Positions 7,639 through 14,555 of a stretch of 51,646 nt of DNA are shown here, piece after piece. The notes under the pieces are model-generated. The model worked only from the letters and a program-made list of their open reading frames with translations, had not been told where the DNA came from and ran no database searches. The DNA lies in contig QZKS01000058.1 in NCBI GenBank assembly GCA_003599865.1, positions 1 to 51,646 on the forward strand. The letters run 5' to 3'. The stretch's first letter is position 1, and the number at the start of each line of letters is the position of its first letter. Made by a program: the position numbers and the translations under genes. This DNA is from Desulfobacteraceae bacterium. GTDB lineage: Bacteria; Desulfobacterota; Desulfobacteria; Desulfobacterales; SURF-7.

Positions 7639-7777
7639 TTAAAATCGTTGGATTTAAACCTGAATATGGATAGTGCTATGCTTCATTTCATGCCCGGCTT
7701 TCACCGGAATGACGGGCAGCGCTTTTTGCGTCATGCCGGACCTGATCCGGCATCCAGTGTTTATCCAACGATTTTAA
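7639..7777. mobile_element. 139-bp REP/MITE-like element with 15-bp terminal inverted repeats
   Basis: TTAAAATCGTTGGAT (7639-7653) is mirrored perfectly by ATCCAACGATTTTAA (7763-7777). The interior carries the same palindromic block as 820-892, in opposite orientation (GCGTCATGCCGG...ATCCGGCATCCAG), plus a CCCGGCTTTCACCGG dyad. No transposase is encoded; it is a non-autonomous repeat. About 10 bp to its right, GCATAAAATCATGGATGTCC (7790-7809) matches the ends of the transposase remnant at 9162-9555. Confidence 0.72.
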
Positions 7778-7833
7778 GTACACCAAAAAGCATAAAATCA
7801 TGGATGTCCCCCCTTATCTCAGGGTTTGGACAA

Positions 7834-7878
7834 CAAAAAAAGGTAACGGGTAAGTAATAGAATCTTACCCGTACCTTT
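7834..7878 (-). terminator. Rho-independent terminator of the structured-RNA/peptide transcript
   Basis: Read leftward, AAAGGTACGGGTAAG pairs with CTTACCCGTTACCTT across a 9-nt loop and is followed by TTTTTTT. It starts only a few nucleotides after the stop codon of the 29-codon peptide, closing a compact transcription unit. Confidence 0.85.
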
Positions 7879-7881
7879 GAA

Positions 7882-7971
7882 TTAAAGCAGCACGGAAATC
7901 AAAGCTGCTACAGCCTTAATAAGCACTGCAACCGCTATGATCAACCGGGCTATATTTCGGGTTCTTTCCAT
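7882..7971 (-). CDS. 29-aa hydrophobic micropeptide (toxin-like)
   Basis: ATG at 7971, AGGA about 9 nt upstream (7984-7981), stop TAA at 7884-7882. The peptide begins with a charged 'MERTRNIAR' and continues as a 20-residue membrane helix 'LIIAVAVLIKAVAALISVLL' with one central lysine. Size, N-terminal positive charge and hydrophobic core resemble type I toxins such as TisB (also 29 aa), but there is no sequence match to claim. It follows a long structured leader with a terminator switch and precedes a strong terminator. It could be a toxin, a small membrane regulator or a leader product. Coding status is inferred from the ribosome site and composition. Confidence 0.55.
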   Translation of the reverse strand: MERTRNIARLIIAVAVLIKAVAALISVLL

Positions 7972-7985
7972 TTTAATTGTTCCTC

Positions 7986-8297
7986 ATGAAAAGGCCCGAG
8001 CCGGCTCAGGCCATTTTAGCCTGAGAGTATGTTTATTGTGCCCTGGCAAGGCACTATCCCAACTCCTTGATCAAGAGAGTTGAGAGTTCGGACAGCTCGA
8101 TACTTTGTACTGATCCCGCCGGGACCGCGCAGTCCGATGGATAGCGGTAACCCACCTTCGTGTGGGGCCACGTCCTTTTCGGTAACTGCTGGCACATTTT
8201 TCAGACTGCCCTTTAGCCGAAGTCTCCAACTCCGACACAGGGCGTGGAGTCGCCCTATCTAACAGGTATCCGAGTTTCCTCCCGGGCCTGGTAGGGT
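7986..8297 (-). ncRNA. Long structured RNA / leader, class unknown
   Basis: About 310 nt, GC-rich within a very AT-rich region and poor in coding signal. Read leftward it begins ~5 nt after TATAAT (8307-8302; no good -35 seen). It contains many local stems: a GAG-GAAA-CTC tetraloop hairpin, AGGGC/GCCCT, CCCAC-ACGAAG-GTGGG, GGAC/GTCC, CAACTC/GAGTTG around CTTGATCAAG, and GTGCC/GGCAC. The 5' end CCCTACCAGGC can pair partly with GCCTTGCCAGGG near 8041-8052, closing a terminal helix. It ends in the terminator switch described separately. It does not match my memory of 6S RNA, RNase P, tmRNA, SRP RNA or common riboswitches. It could be a riboswitch-like leader, a type I toxin mRNA leader or an independent ncRNA. 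Confidence 0.6.
7988..8025 (-). promoter_or_regulatory. Mutually exclusive hairpins (attenuator) before the micropeptide
   Basis: Read leftward, CTCAGGC (8025-8019) can pair with GCCTGAG (8011-8005). The same GCCTGAG arm can instead pair within GGCCTGAG-CCGG-CTCGGGCC (8012-7993), a GC-rich hairpin followed by TTTT. Only one of the two can form, giving an antiterminator/terminator design of the riboswitch or attenuator type. The AGGA ribosome site of the peptide follows within 10 nt. Confidence 0.6.
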
Positions 8298-8514
8298 CTA
8301 AATTATATGTATTAATTTTGTATAACAGCTTGTTATGTTCTATGCAAATAAAAAACTTGACCATGTGACCGGGCCATTCTCAAAAAATAAAGTTTAAAAA
8401 ATAAAATTATTTCGCCTGATTTTTTTAATTTTTAATTTTTTTTATTATTATAAATAGAAGAGCTTCCGACAGACGGAGCTGAAGAAATCAATAATTAAAT
8501 AAGGAGCAGCAAAA

Positions 8515-8946
8515 ATGAAAAAAGAAAAATCATTGTCATTTGACCGAGAAAATCATCAATTATTATTCGCAACAAAATACTACTTTAATCTATGTGAAAA
8601 TTTAATAAACAAATTTGATAATAGTGAATCATATCTTGATCTAAATTTAAAAGATTTTAACGATACAAAGCTGTTGTATCAAATTCATCTGGCATCTTGT
8701 TGTTTTAGATTATCTGCTATTATTGAAAAAGACAGCAATTACAAGAGGGCTTATTCATATCTAAATGAAAAGGACAAAGACCAATATATTGATAAATATT
8801 TACCTTTTTTAATTAGAGACACTGTAAGCCATAAAGAACAACCTGACCATCCTAAGTTTGATGCACGAAGGCGTGAATTAGAAAATATTAAGATTCAAAG
8901 AGTCCATGAAATAATAAAAGAGGCAATAGTCAGCCGATCGAGATAA
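8515..8946 (+). CDS. Candidate HEPN-like RNase / toxin, divergent from structured RNA
   Basis: 143 aa, AT-rich, predicted nearly all alpha-helical and cytoplasmic. Residues 101-106 read RDTVSH, matching the HEPN active-site pattern R-[ND]-x3-H, placed in the C-terminal third as in minimal HEPN proteins. Proteins of this size and motif include toxins of HEPN/MNT systems and other RNA-cutting defence proteins. No MNT nucleotidyltransferase is adjacent; instead the structured RNA is divergent on the other strand. AAGGAG lies 8 nt before the ATG. A short bulged hairpin (8461-8480, AGCTTCCG/CGGAGCT) lies in the leader and a terminator follows the gene. The HEPN assignment rests on one motif plus fold expectation. 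Confidence 0.5.
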   Translation: MKKEKSLSFDRENHQLLFATKYYFNLCENLINKFDNSESYLDLNLKDFNDTKLLYQIHLASCCFRLSAIIEKDSNYKRAYSYLNEKDKDQYIDKYLPFLIRDTVSHKEQPDHPKFDARRRELENIKIQRVHEIIKEAIVSRSR

Positions 8947-8965
8947 TCCTCTTTTGCATACAAAA

Positions 8966-8992
8966 AACCCGGTCTTTCGACCGGGTTCATGA
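8966..8992 (+). terminator. Rho-independent terminator after the HEPN-like gene
   Basis: AACCCGGTC-TTTC-GACCGGGTT is a perfect 9-bp stem with a 4-nt loop, 20 nt after the stop codon. It is preceded by an A-run and followed by CATGATTTTG, so it may work in both directions. Confidence 0.8.
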
Positions 8993-9161
8993 TTTTGATA
9001 TAATAACGAGCTTCTGTTAAGTTCTGTCACCCTGGATCACCTGAAACGGTAAACCGAATACTTGTTTTTCATAAATTCTCTGTTCAAGCTCTTCTCTCGT
9101 TTGCTGTTCAATTCTGGCGATCAACTCCCATATTTTTTCTATGCTGCTTCCGTCTATTATA

Positions 9162-9555
9162 GGACTCCCATGATTTTATGCTTTTCTGTTCGGATTGTTT
9201 GCGATACGAGTTTGTCATGCTACGGAAAACGAAAATCGATGTTACCGGGGCTCTGCATCATGGAGTGTCGTCAGGGGAATCGCTCGTCGAAAGATATTTC
9301 GATCCGATGATGACCGGGAAAATTTGTTAGAGTGACTCTCCAAATTGTTTTCCGAGACCCGCAGACCAACCCTTTTGGCTGGGCATTGATACCAAATTAT
9401 GTTCATCAGCTTGGTATGATAATAGTTGGAATTGCACGGAGGTTAAAACTTGTGCCGGTCAGCGGTCAGCCGTTTGTGCATGAAATGGACTGAATTGGAG
9501 GATAGGCATCAATTCGATCTGATTTGGCAGGAAACGCATAAAATCATGGACGTCC
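9162..9555 (+). mobile_element. Decayed REP-associated (IS200-like, Y1) transposase between 25-bp inverted repeats
   Basis: The 25-bp ends at 9162-9186 and 9531-9555 match in 22 positions as inverted repeats; the core is CCATGATTTTATGC. From 9217, 'MLRKTKIDVTGALHH' is the usual start of REP-associated tyrosine transposases. After a frameshift, 'VRGIARRKIFRSDDDRENL' and, past a stop, 'LSKLFSET' and 'NPFGWALIPNYVH' follow, matching the next conserved blocks. The rest, including the catalytic tyrosine region, is lost. At least one stop and two frame changes make it a pseudogene. It is the right-hand edge of the pcm island. Confidence 0.78.
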
Positions 9556-9585
9556 CCAATTACGCATGGACGTCCCCAATTACGC
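9546..9585. repeat. Two tandem copies of a 20-bp unit
   Basis: ATGGACGTCCCCAATTACGC occurs twice head to tail (9546-9565, 9566-9585). The first copy overlaps the right inverted repeat of the transposase remnant. The pcm duplication begins at 9587, directly after the second copy, which marks this as a recombination or transposition junction. Confidence 0.9.
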
Positions 9586-9586
9586 A

Positions 9587-9833
9587 CAATGGGAAGCGGA
9601 TAGTCATTGTAGGCAAGATTCCGGTTTTTTTCCGGAACAAACCGATGGCGGGGGACCGTTTTCAGCGCATCCAGCACACGCGGATGGGAAATGCCCCGGC
9701 TTTCAATCTGATTTTTGACCATTTCATGGCGAAGACGGGTGTATTCTTCTTCTTTTGGTTCGGATGCGACACAACAGACAGAACAAAAAGAGTAAACACA
9801 AAGACAGATGATGATGTGAAATCGTTTTGCCAT
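9587..9833 (-). pseudogene. Truncated second copy of pcm (5' end only)
   Basis: It encodes the first ~82 residues of the methyltransferase, including the leader peptide, 'MVKNQIESRGI' and 'VPRHRFVPEKNRNLAYND', almost identical to the intact gene at 5248-5973. It then breaks at 'PLPI' into unrelated sequence at the 20-bp tandem repeat. The SAM-binding domain is missing, so it cannot be active. The upstream region is also duplicated up to about 9859. It lies 59 nt downstream of the leftward GT-C gene, probably the original position of pcm before the island separated them. Confidence 0.88.
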
Positions 9834-9892
9834 AGGGTTTCTCCTTTTTTGGGGTCAGAGATATTTATTGGTTGGAAATAACGGCAAAAATA

Positions 9893-11413
9893 TCATTTGC
9901 TGATTGGCGATCGCTGAAATACGGCAAGGTAATATGGTCCAATGGTGTGTTGAATTTGAGCGATTTTGTAATTCTTTTTGAACCTGCTGTCGGATGTGAT
10001 GGCACCAATTACCGGATATTCCGGGAAAATGCCTGTTCCTGATGTTTTGATCGTATTCAGGATCATCAGGTCCGGGGTTTTTTCAAAAACATAATCTACT
10101 ACAGGTTTGGTATTCCGCTGAAAGTGCCCTCCTTCTGTCCTGGAGATAAATGAATCTGTGATGCCGGTCAAGTCAATAATACGGCAATGGTTCAGTTTAT
10201 AGGGAATGATTCCGATATCCCAAAGGGCAATGGTTGTCCCCTCCGGAACTTTTTTCTGTAGGGATTTGGAAAGGGTGATATGACCGTTAAATGTTGATCC
10301 GCTTTTCCAGGTTTGATCAAGATATGTGGGCAAAGACGCACGATAGGAAAGAAGGATATTGATAGCAATAAGAACAAACGCAGCGAATGTGAGTTGTCGG
10401 AAAGGAATCCATGCAGAGATACGTTCAAGCCCGAAGCCTGCAAAAACACTCATGATCGGGACATAAAGAACAAAAAAGCGCAATCTTGGGACATTCACAT
10501 CACCACCTGTATAGACGACAAATGCCATCCCGCTGATCAGAACACACATTGGAATCAGGAGCCTTTTTTGTTTCATAACGGAAAAGAATCCGATGACCAT
10601 GAGTACCGTCATGGGGAGCCCGAAGGTCTGCATACCCAGCCGGATAATGGATACGGAGTTTTGAGCGTTGATCAGCAATGATCCGCCTGTTTTTGCGTAA
10701 TACGTGTTGGGAAGGAGTTCACCGAAGGTCGTATAGCGCCATATTAGCAATGCCAGACAGATAACGGAAAAAAGTATTGTATTGCGAAAGAATTCGAAAA
10801 AAGGCCGTTCTTCTCCGGAAAACAGAAAGCGAAGGCCGAGAATGAGCAAGGAAAACGCCACTCCTTCCGGCCGGATCAGGCACAGGCAGACCAGGACCGT
10901 GATAAATTGTAAACCGAGTTTTTTCTGAAGAATAGACATATACACAGCGGCAACCAGAAACAGAGAATATAATCCATTTTCCGTGCCGCTGCCCAGCCAG
11001 TAAGAATAGGGGATGCAGAAGACCAATGAGAATACGGCAGTGAGTCTTGCGATAAAATGCAGCTCAAAATGTTTCAATAATTGTGAAATCAGTATGATTA
11101 CGGTTCCGCCGGCAAAAAGGGAGATTATTTTAACGGCAAACAAGGGATCGATTCCCATTTTGATAAAAACAACAACCATCCAGACCAGGAGGGTATTGCT
11201 GTATCCTTCTACCGGCGGGACACCTTTTGAAAAGGTCGGTCCAAAACCATCGGCCATATTTTTTGCATAACGCAGGGATACAAAAATATCATCAAATAGA
11301 ACACTGGAAAAAGTATAAAACACGATCAGGTAGGCAGCCAGAGCCAATCCGGTTAAAAGGATGTTGCTGTCGAAAAGTCGATCTGTTTTCCGGCCCGGTT
11401 TTATGTTCATCAT
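9893..11413 (-). CDS. GT-C-type membrane glycosyltransferase
   Basis: 506 aa, with about ten or more hydrophobic helices across residues 15-370 and a soluble C-terminal third. The first periplasmic loop has the GT-C aspartate pair and context 'FDDIFVSLRYAKNMADGFG' with 'PPVEGYSN', as in arabinofuranosyl- and mannosyl-transferase-like proteins that use polyprenyl-phosphate sugars. 'YSYWLGSGTENGLYSLF' follows in a later loop. Such enzymes transfer sugars to lipids or proteins outside the cytoplasmic membrane; acceptor and sugar are unknown. AAGGA lies ~10 nt upstream of tandem ATGs. A second protein of the same general type is at 23144. Confidence 0.75.
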   Translation of the reverse strand: MMNIKPGRKTDRLFDSNILLTGLALAAYLIVFYTFSSVLFDDIFVSLRYAKNMADGFGPTFSKGVPPVEGYSNTLLVWMVVVFIKMGIDPLFAVKIISLFAGGTVIILISQLLKHFELHFIARLTAVFSLVFCIPYSYWLGSGTENGLYSLFLVAAVYMSILQKKLGLQFITVLVCLCLIRPEGVAFSLLILGLRFLFSGEERPFFEFFRNTILFSVICLALLIWRYTTFGELLPNTYYAKTGGSLLINAQNSVSIIRLGMQTFGLPMTVLMVIGFFSVMKQKRLLIPMCVLISGMAFVVYTGGDVNVPRLRFFVLYVPIMSVFAGFGLERISAWIPFRQLTFAAFVLIAINILLSYRASLPTYLDQTWKSGSTFNGHITLSKSLQKKVPEGTTIALWDIGIIPYKLNHCRIIDLTGITDSFISRTEGGHFQRNTKPVVDYVFEKTPDLMILNTIKTSGTGIFPEYPVIGAITSDSRFKKNYKIAQIQHTIGPYYLAVFQRSPISK

Positions 11414-11544
11414 GAGTTTGAAGTCCTTTGAAGAAAGCCACCAAGCTATAAGACGGTGGGTTGTTTGTTGTCAAGGAAAGGTTTTGATCCGTGCAGAAAC
11501 AAATAAACTGTCCGGTTATCAATCGCCGGCATGTGATTACAGCA

Positions 11545-11841
11545 ATGGAAGAAGAAATTGAAGTTACGATTTCCAATCCAGTTGTATCCAATTTTGATTT
11601 TGATTGCTTTAAGAAAACAATCCTTGAAATAATTGAAAAATTATCAGGAGATGCCCATTTAGAGATGGATAACGGACAAAAGGTTTTCTATCTTTGTGTC
11701 CAAGATTTTTTTGCTGAGATCAGAGCGTTTGAAATAATGAATAAAGATATTCCAGAGACCCAAAAAGAAACACTTGTTCAAAGCCGCATCGGACAAGGTA
11801 AATTTCGTGCGGATTTGGTTGAATTTTGGGGAGGCTGTTCG
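11545..11841 (+). pseudogene. Truncated HNH-endonuclease-like gene
   Basis: The frame encodes about 99 residues from an ATG at 11545, ending in 'ETLVQSRIGQGKFRADLVE' followed by 'FWGGCS'. The GQGKFR...W.G.C sequence is the lead-in to the HNH core of a common family of small HNH endonucleases, where 'CAVTG' and the HNH residues should follow. Instead the frame runs into an IS21 transposase remnant on the other strand, so the catalytic part is missing. The ribosome site is poor. The frame stays open to 11898 but the tail is foreign. Confidence 0.62.
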
Positions 11842-11975
11842 ACATCACCATTCTCATGGAGACTGTCCGGATTGGTTTTGAAGCCCTTTATGCCATAATG
11901 GTCCAGGAGATCCTGATAATTCCGGGTAAATTCTTCCGGATGGTCGGTTTTGTTTACCGCGGACCGCCCCCCAGC
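11835..11975 (-). pseudogene. Fragment of an IS21-family transposase (IstA-like)
   Basis: Read leftward the DNA encodes 'HPEEFTRNYQDLLDHYG' and then 'NPDSLHENGDVEQ'. The EF..Y..LL.HYG....P...ENGDVEQ string is characteristic of the IstA catalytic core. Only about 45 codons remain, with no start and no helper istB. The boundary at ~11835 coincides with the break in the HNH gene, so the insertion probably destroyed it and then decayed. Confidence 0.7.
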
Positions 11976-12269
11976 AGGAAAAAATGAGATTTACTCCTAT
12001 ATCTTAAAATCAATTTACATTAATATTGATGCCTGATATAAAAGTTGTCCAATTTTATTCCTTTCCATCCGTGAATATATATTTTCAAATCAAGGGCTAT
12101 TCCAGAAAGTCGTTAATTCAACTGTAGGAATAGATGAAAGTTTTGAGAATGAATGATGTGATTCTGCTACTGAATCAGATAATGCTTATTCGTGGACGGA
12201 AACTTACTCGTCACTCTTGTCTCTGCTGGGCAAAAGTGATTAATATTTAGATAGCTGAAGGGAGGGGAA
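11976..12269. other. AT-rich intergenic region without recognised gene
   Basis: No coding frame of note. It probably contains the promoter of the lipoprotein pair; the only clear signal is the strong ribosome site GGGAGGGG just before the ATG at 12270. Confidence 0.5.
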
Positions 12270-12656
12270 ATGAATTTCTTGTCAAAGCGTAACAAATCGT
12301 TGTTTTTTGTTCTACTGTTATCTTTTCCGACATTTGCGTGTACACCAATGATCGGGAACCCAAGTTTAACACTAATGACGCAAGATTTAAAAATGGATTC
12401 CTCCAAAATAGAACTCATAGGTGATAGTGCCGATGAAGAATCGGAAACAATGTATTGGTTTCTGATTCTTGGAATGGCAGGACAGGAGCCAAGGCATGAA
12501 AGTGTCGTGTCAAGATTGCTGGAAAAGCATAACGCTGATTTACTACTGGATGCAGAACTTTATACAAGCAATTATGGCATTCCATACATTTTTATGACTT
12601 TTAATACCACGGTGAAAGGTCGACCGGCTCGAATTAAAGAAGGAGGTTACAAATGA
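12270..12656 (+). CDS. Small lipoprotein, unknown function (first of pair)
   Basis: 128 aa. The N-terminus is a lipoprotein signal: KR-rich start, hydrophobic 'SLFFVLLLSF', and a lipobox ending at Cys24 (TFAC). The mature part contains 'YWFLILGMAGQEPRHESVV' and 'ADLLLDAELYTSNYGIPY', which look like one alpha/beta domain; I do not recognise the family. GGGAGGGGAA lies 5 nt upstream of the start. The stop overlaps the next start by 4 nt (ATGA), so the two proteins are translationally coupled and probably work together at the envelope. Confidence 0.75.
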   Translation: MNFLSKRNKSLFFVLLLSFPTFACTPMIGNPSLTLMTQDLKMDSSKIELIGDSADEESETMYWFLILGMAGQEPRHESVVSRLLEKHNADLLLDAELYTSNYGIPYIFMTFNTTVKGRPARIKEGGYK

Positions 12657-13006
12657 CAAGAAAAGTCATATTATGCATTATGATGATCGCCATATTGGGA
12701 ACTTTCGGATGCGCGTCACATGTATTCAATAATCCCATGACAATATCAACAAAAGTCGGAGCCGCAAAAAATCTTATACCAATTCAAACAGTAAGAGCAG
12801 AATCAAATCATTATTTTTTCATCTTGATCCCAATCGTTCCCGACCCAAGAGATATGCATGATGATTTACTGGAAGAGGCTAAAAAGGTTGGTGGAAATGC
12901 AGTTGTTGACTATCAAATTCGGAATAGCAGCACCTTTTGCTGGATGTTTCCCGGAATTGTCGTTGTTTCAATGGAAGGTGTAGGAACCGCTGTTAAGTTT
13001 GAATAG
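12653..13006 (+). CDS. Small lipoprotein, unknown function (second of pair)
   Basis: 117 aa with a lipoprotein signal ending at Cys20 (TFGC). Mature part: 'ESNHYFFILIPIVPDPRD' and 'LLEEAKKVGGNAVVDYQI', the latter recalling the A..lGaNAVv motif of small YbjQ-like or heavy-metal-associated lipoproteins; this is only a pattern resemblance. It overlaps the upstream lipoprotein gene by 4 nt and both share 'F(F/L)IL' followed by a helix, so they may be distant paralogues. AGGAGG precedes the ATG inside the upstream gene. A terminator follows. Confidence 0.75.
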   Translation: MTRKVILCIMMIAILGTFGCASHVFNNPMTISTKVGAAKNLIPIQTVRAESNHYFFILIPIVPDPRDMHDDLLEEAKKVGGNAVVDYQIRNSSTFCWMFPGIVVVSMEGVGTAVKFE

Positions 13007-13030
13007 TTTAAATACGTTGAAAAAAAGATA

Positions 13031-13060
13031 GGCGTTGTAGAATGTAACAACGCCTTTTTT
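13031..13060 (+). terminator. Rho-independent terminator after the lipoprotein pair
   Basis: GGCGTTGT (13031-13038) pairs with ACAACGCC (13047-13054) across an 8-nt loop, followed by TTTTTT. Confidence 0.88.
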
Positions 13061-13203
13061 CATTTCGCACCCTATCGAACCAAATTATAGAAAATCAGCA
13101 GAGTAGTCGCAGGGATTTCCAATAAGTCAATGTCATCCCAAAGCTCTTGAGCTTCAATGAAATAAATCCCATGTTTATTTTTGTTGAGATCCGATTTTTT
13201 CCT

Positions 13204-13277
13204 GGGTGGTCATATTGTTACCTCCTATTTATGATTGTTTGGCGACAATCAAGAAGGTATCTGACCACCCTTTTTTT
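13204..13277. repeat. Nested inverted repeat ending in a T-run
   Basis: GGGTGGTCA (13204-13212) pairs with TGACCACCC (13262-13270); inside, GATTGT-TTGGCG-ACAATC forms a second stem. TTTTTTT follows on the right. Read leftward, an AGGAGG plus ATG opens a 12-codon frame that stops at once. It could be a terminator for the convergent genes around it, or the end of a lost mobile element. Confidence 0.5.
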
Positions 13278-13339
13278 ATCAAGGTGTCAACTCAAGTTCG
13301 TCTTCTGGCAGCTATCAACCTGTCATATAAATTAAATTT

Positions 13340-13945
13340 TTACTCAACCTTTTCCAACACTTCAATGCCATGAGTATGGCCTTGAACAGCGATCGTCAAC
13401 TTATTCGGTCGTTTATGGACTATTAAAGCAAATCTGCTGACGGGCCTAATGCTGTTATCCAAATTAGAATATGCAAAAGCAATAATATTACCATAAATAG
13501 AAAATGTCCCAATCGTGACATCATCCCAAGATCCACCAGCTTCAAAATATCCAGAGTTTATTTCATAGGTCCCATCATCATTGAATGTGACTTCACCACT
13601 TTTTTGCTGGCCTAAATTAGTCGTATTCCATTTACCTGGTAATATCAAAGTAAGATCGGCATTTGTTTCGGTTAAGGCCTCCTCGACGTTTTCAGCTTCG
13701 ATTTCACTCACTCCATCTGAATTTTGATAGATAACATTTTCAGCCAATACTTGTGTCTCTGTGTCTACAGTATCGGATTCAGCATATGCTGATCGGACTA
13801 TATCTGAATTAAAGACTACATTTCTTGCTAAATAACGCTTCTCATTAGAAGGGTTTGTTGTTGAACTGCTATCACTTCCCGATCCACAGCTAAATAAAAA
13901 TAATGCTACTGTTAAAAAGAAACCAAAAAATGAAAATCTTTCCAT
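13340..13945 (-). CDS. Secreted lipoprotein, possibly lipocalin-like
   Basis: 201 aa. The signal peptide has a lipobox ending at Cys20 (LFSC), then a Ser/Gly/Thr-rich linker (21-35). The C-terminal half (residues ~103-200) has alternating short beta strands: 'LPGKWNTTNL', 'GEVTFNDDGTYEI', 'GSWDDVTIGTFSIYGNIIAF' and 'RFALIVHKRPNKLTIAVQG', the look of a small lipocalin or META-like barrel that measures 'W...' and 'TF' strands. The middle is acidic. Likely anchored to the outer membrane; no ligand can be named. It is alone and leftward, with AT-rich flanks. Confidence 0.65.
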   Translation of the reverse strand: MERFSFFGFFLTVALFLFSCGSGSDSSSTTNPSNEKRYLARNVVFNSDIVRSAYAESDTVDTETQVLAENVIYQNSDGVSEIEAENVEEALTETNADLTLILPGKWNTTNLGQQKSGEVTFNDDGTYEINSGYFEAGGSWDDVTIGTFSIYGNIIAFAYSNLDNSIRPVSRFALIVHKRPNKLTIAVQGHTHGIEVLEKVE

Positions 13946-14409
13946 TAGGATTACCTCTCTTTTTGAATATAATATGTAAAACTTGTTTGTACCTCATTCT
14001 ATTTTTTTTTCAACAATCTTTCGTATAATATGTTAACTGATTAATTGTTCAGCACTTTTTATTCAGCAAGATTGCAAATGCTCAATGTGCAGTAATGCCA
14101 GTGATTACCTGTTTTGAACAAAGGCCGTGAAAGATCAGCGCCCCAAACCAGTACCCCAAAAATAAAAGAGGCTAATTTCCCACTTTTCATTTGCCGATCT
14201 CAATAAGTGAACAGCTCCCGACAGTGATTTCATATAAATCTCATAAAGCCGACATGGCGAAGATGGTTAGAAAAATTCTGGATGAGGCAACGGGCTCCGC
14301 TCATATTATGATATCATCCAACACATTTCTTTAATAATTGTTACAAACAGTAGGTTTAAAAATCTTGATTATTGGTCTGCAAAAATATGCCGGCATCTTT
14401 TCTTTTCAA
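13946..14409. other. Non-coding, AT-rich stretch, no feature recognised
   Basis: About 460 bp with frequent stops in every frame. Short reading segments around 14100-14340 vaguely resemble transposase debris but could not be assigned. A perfect palindrome ATGCCGGCAT occurs near 14387. Confidence 0.4.
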
Positions 14410-14470
14410 ACACATACAATATGTGTATTCATTTCTTGTTTGACATGCAATTCCAACTTGATGTTATAAT
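14410..14470 (+). promoter_or_regulatory. Promoter region of hpf
   Basis: TTGACA (14440-14445) and a perfect TATAAT (14465-14470) are separated by 19 nt, longer than ideal. Just upstream is the inverted repeat CACATA-CAA-TATGTG (14411-14425), a possible activator or repressor site. Confidence 0.55.
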
Positions 14471-14555
14471 GATTCAGATAAAGGGGAATCCTATCCTTTA
14501 TATCTATTGGAATCGAATTGTTTATCCTGAACACAACGGTAAAGGAGGACTGAAT

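Noticed and set aside
7986-8297. Structured RNA considered as RNase P, tmRNA, 6S, SRP RNA, group I/II intron or retron RNA
   Set aside because: The conserved cores I remember for those classes are absent and no reverse transcriptase or intron protein is nearby. Left unassigned; an Rfam scan would settle it.
8071-8364. 97-codon minus-strand frame across the structured RNA
   Set aside because: Its composition follows the RNA stems, it begins upstream of the apparent promoter and has no ribosome site.
9546-9585. 20-bp tandem repeat considered as a CRISPR
   Set aside because: Only two units, no spacers between them and no cas genes; it is the end of a transposable element.
13170-13215. AGGAGG plus ATG and 12 codons read leftward before a stop
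   Set aside because: Too short and ends at once; more likely part of the nested inverted repeat or leftover of a lost element than a gene.
14100-14340. Possible transposase debris
   Set aside because: Short segments looked suggestive in two frames but no family motif could be pinned down.
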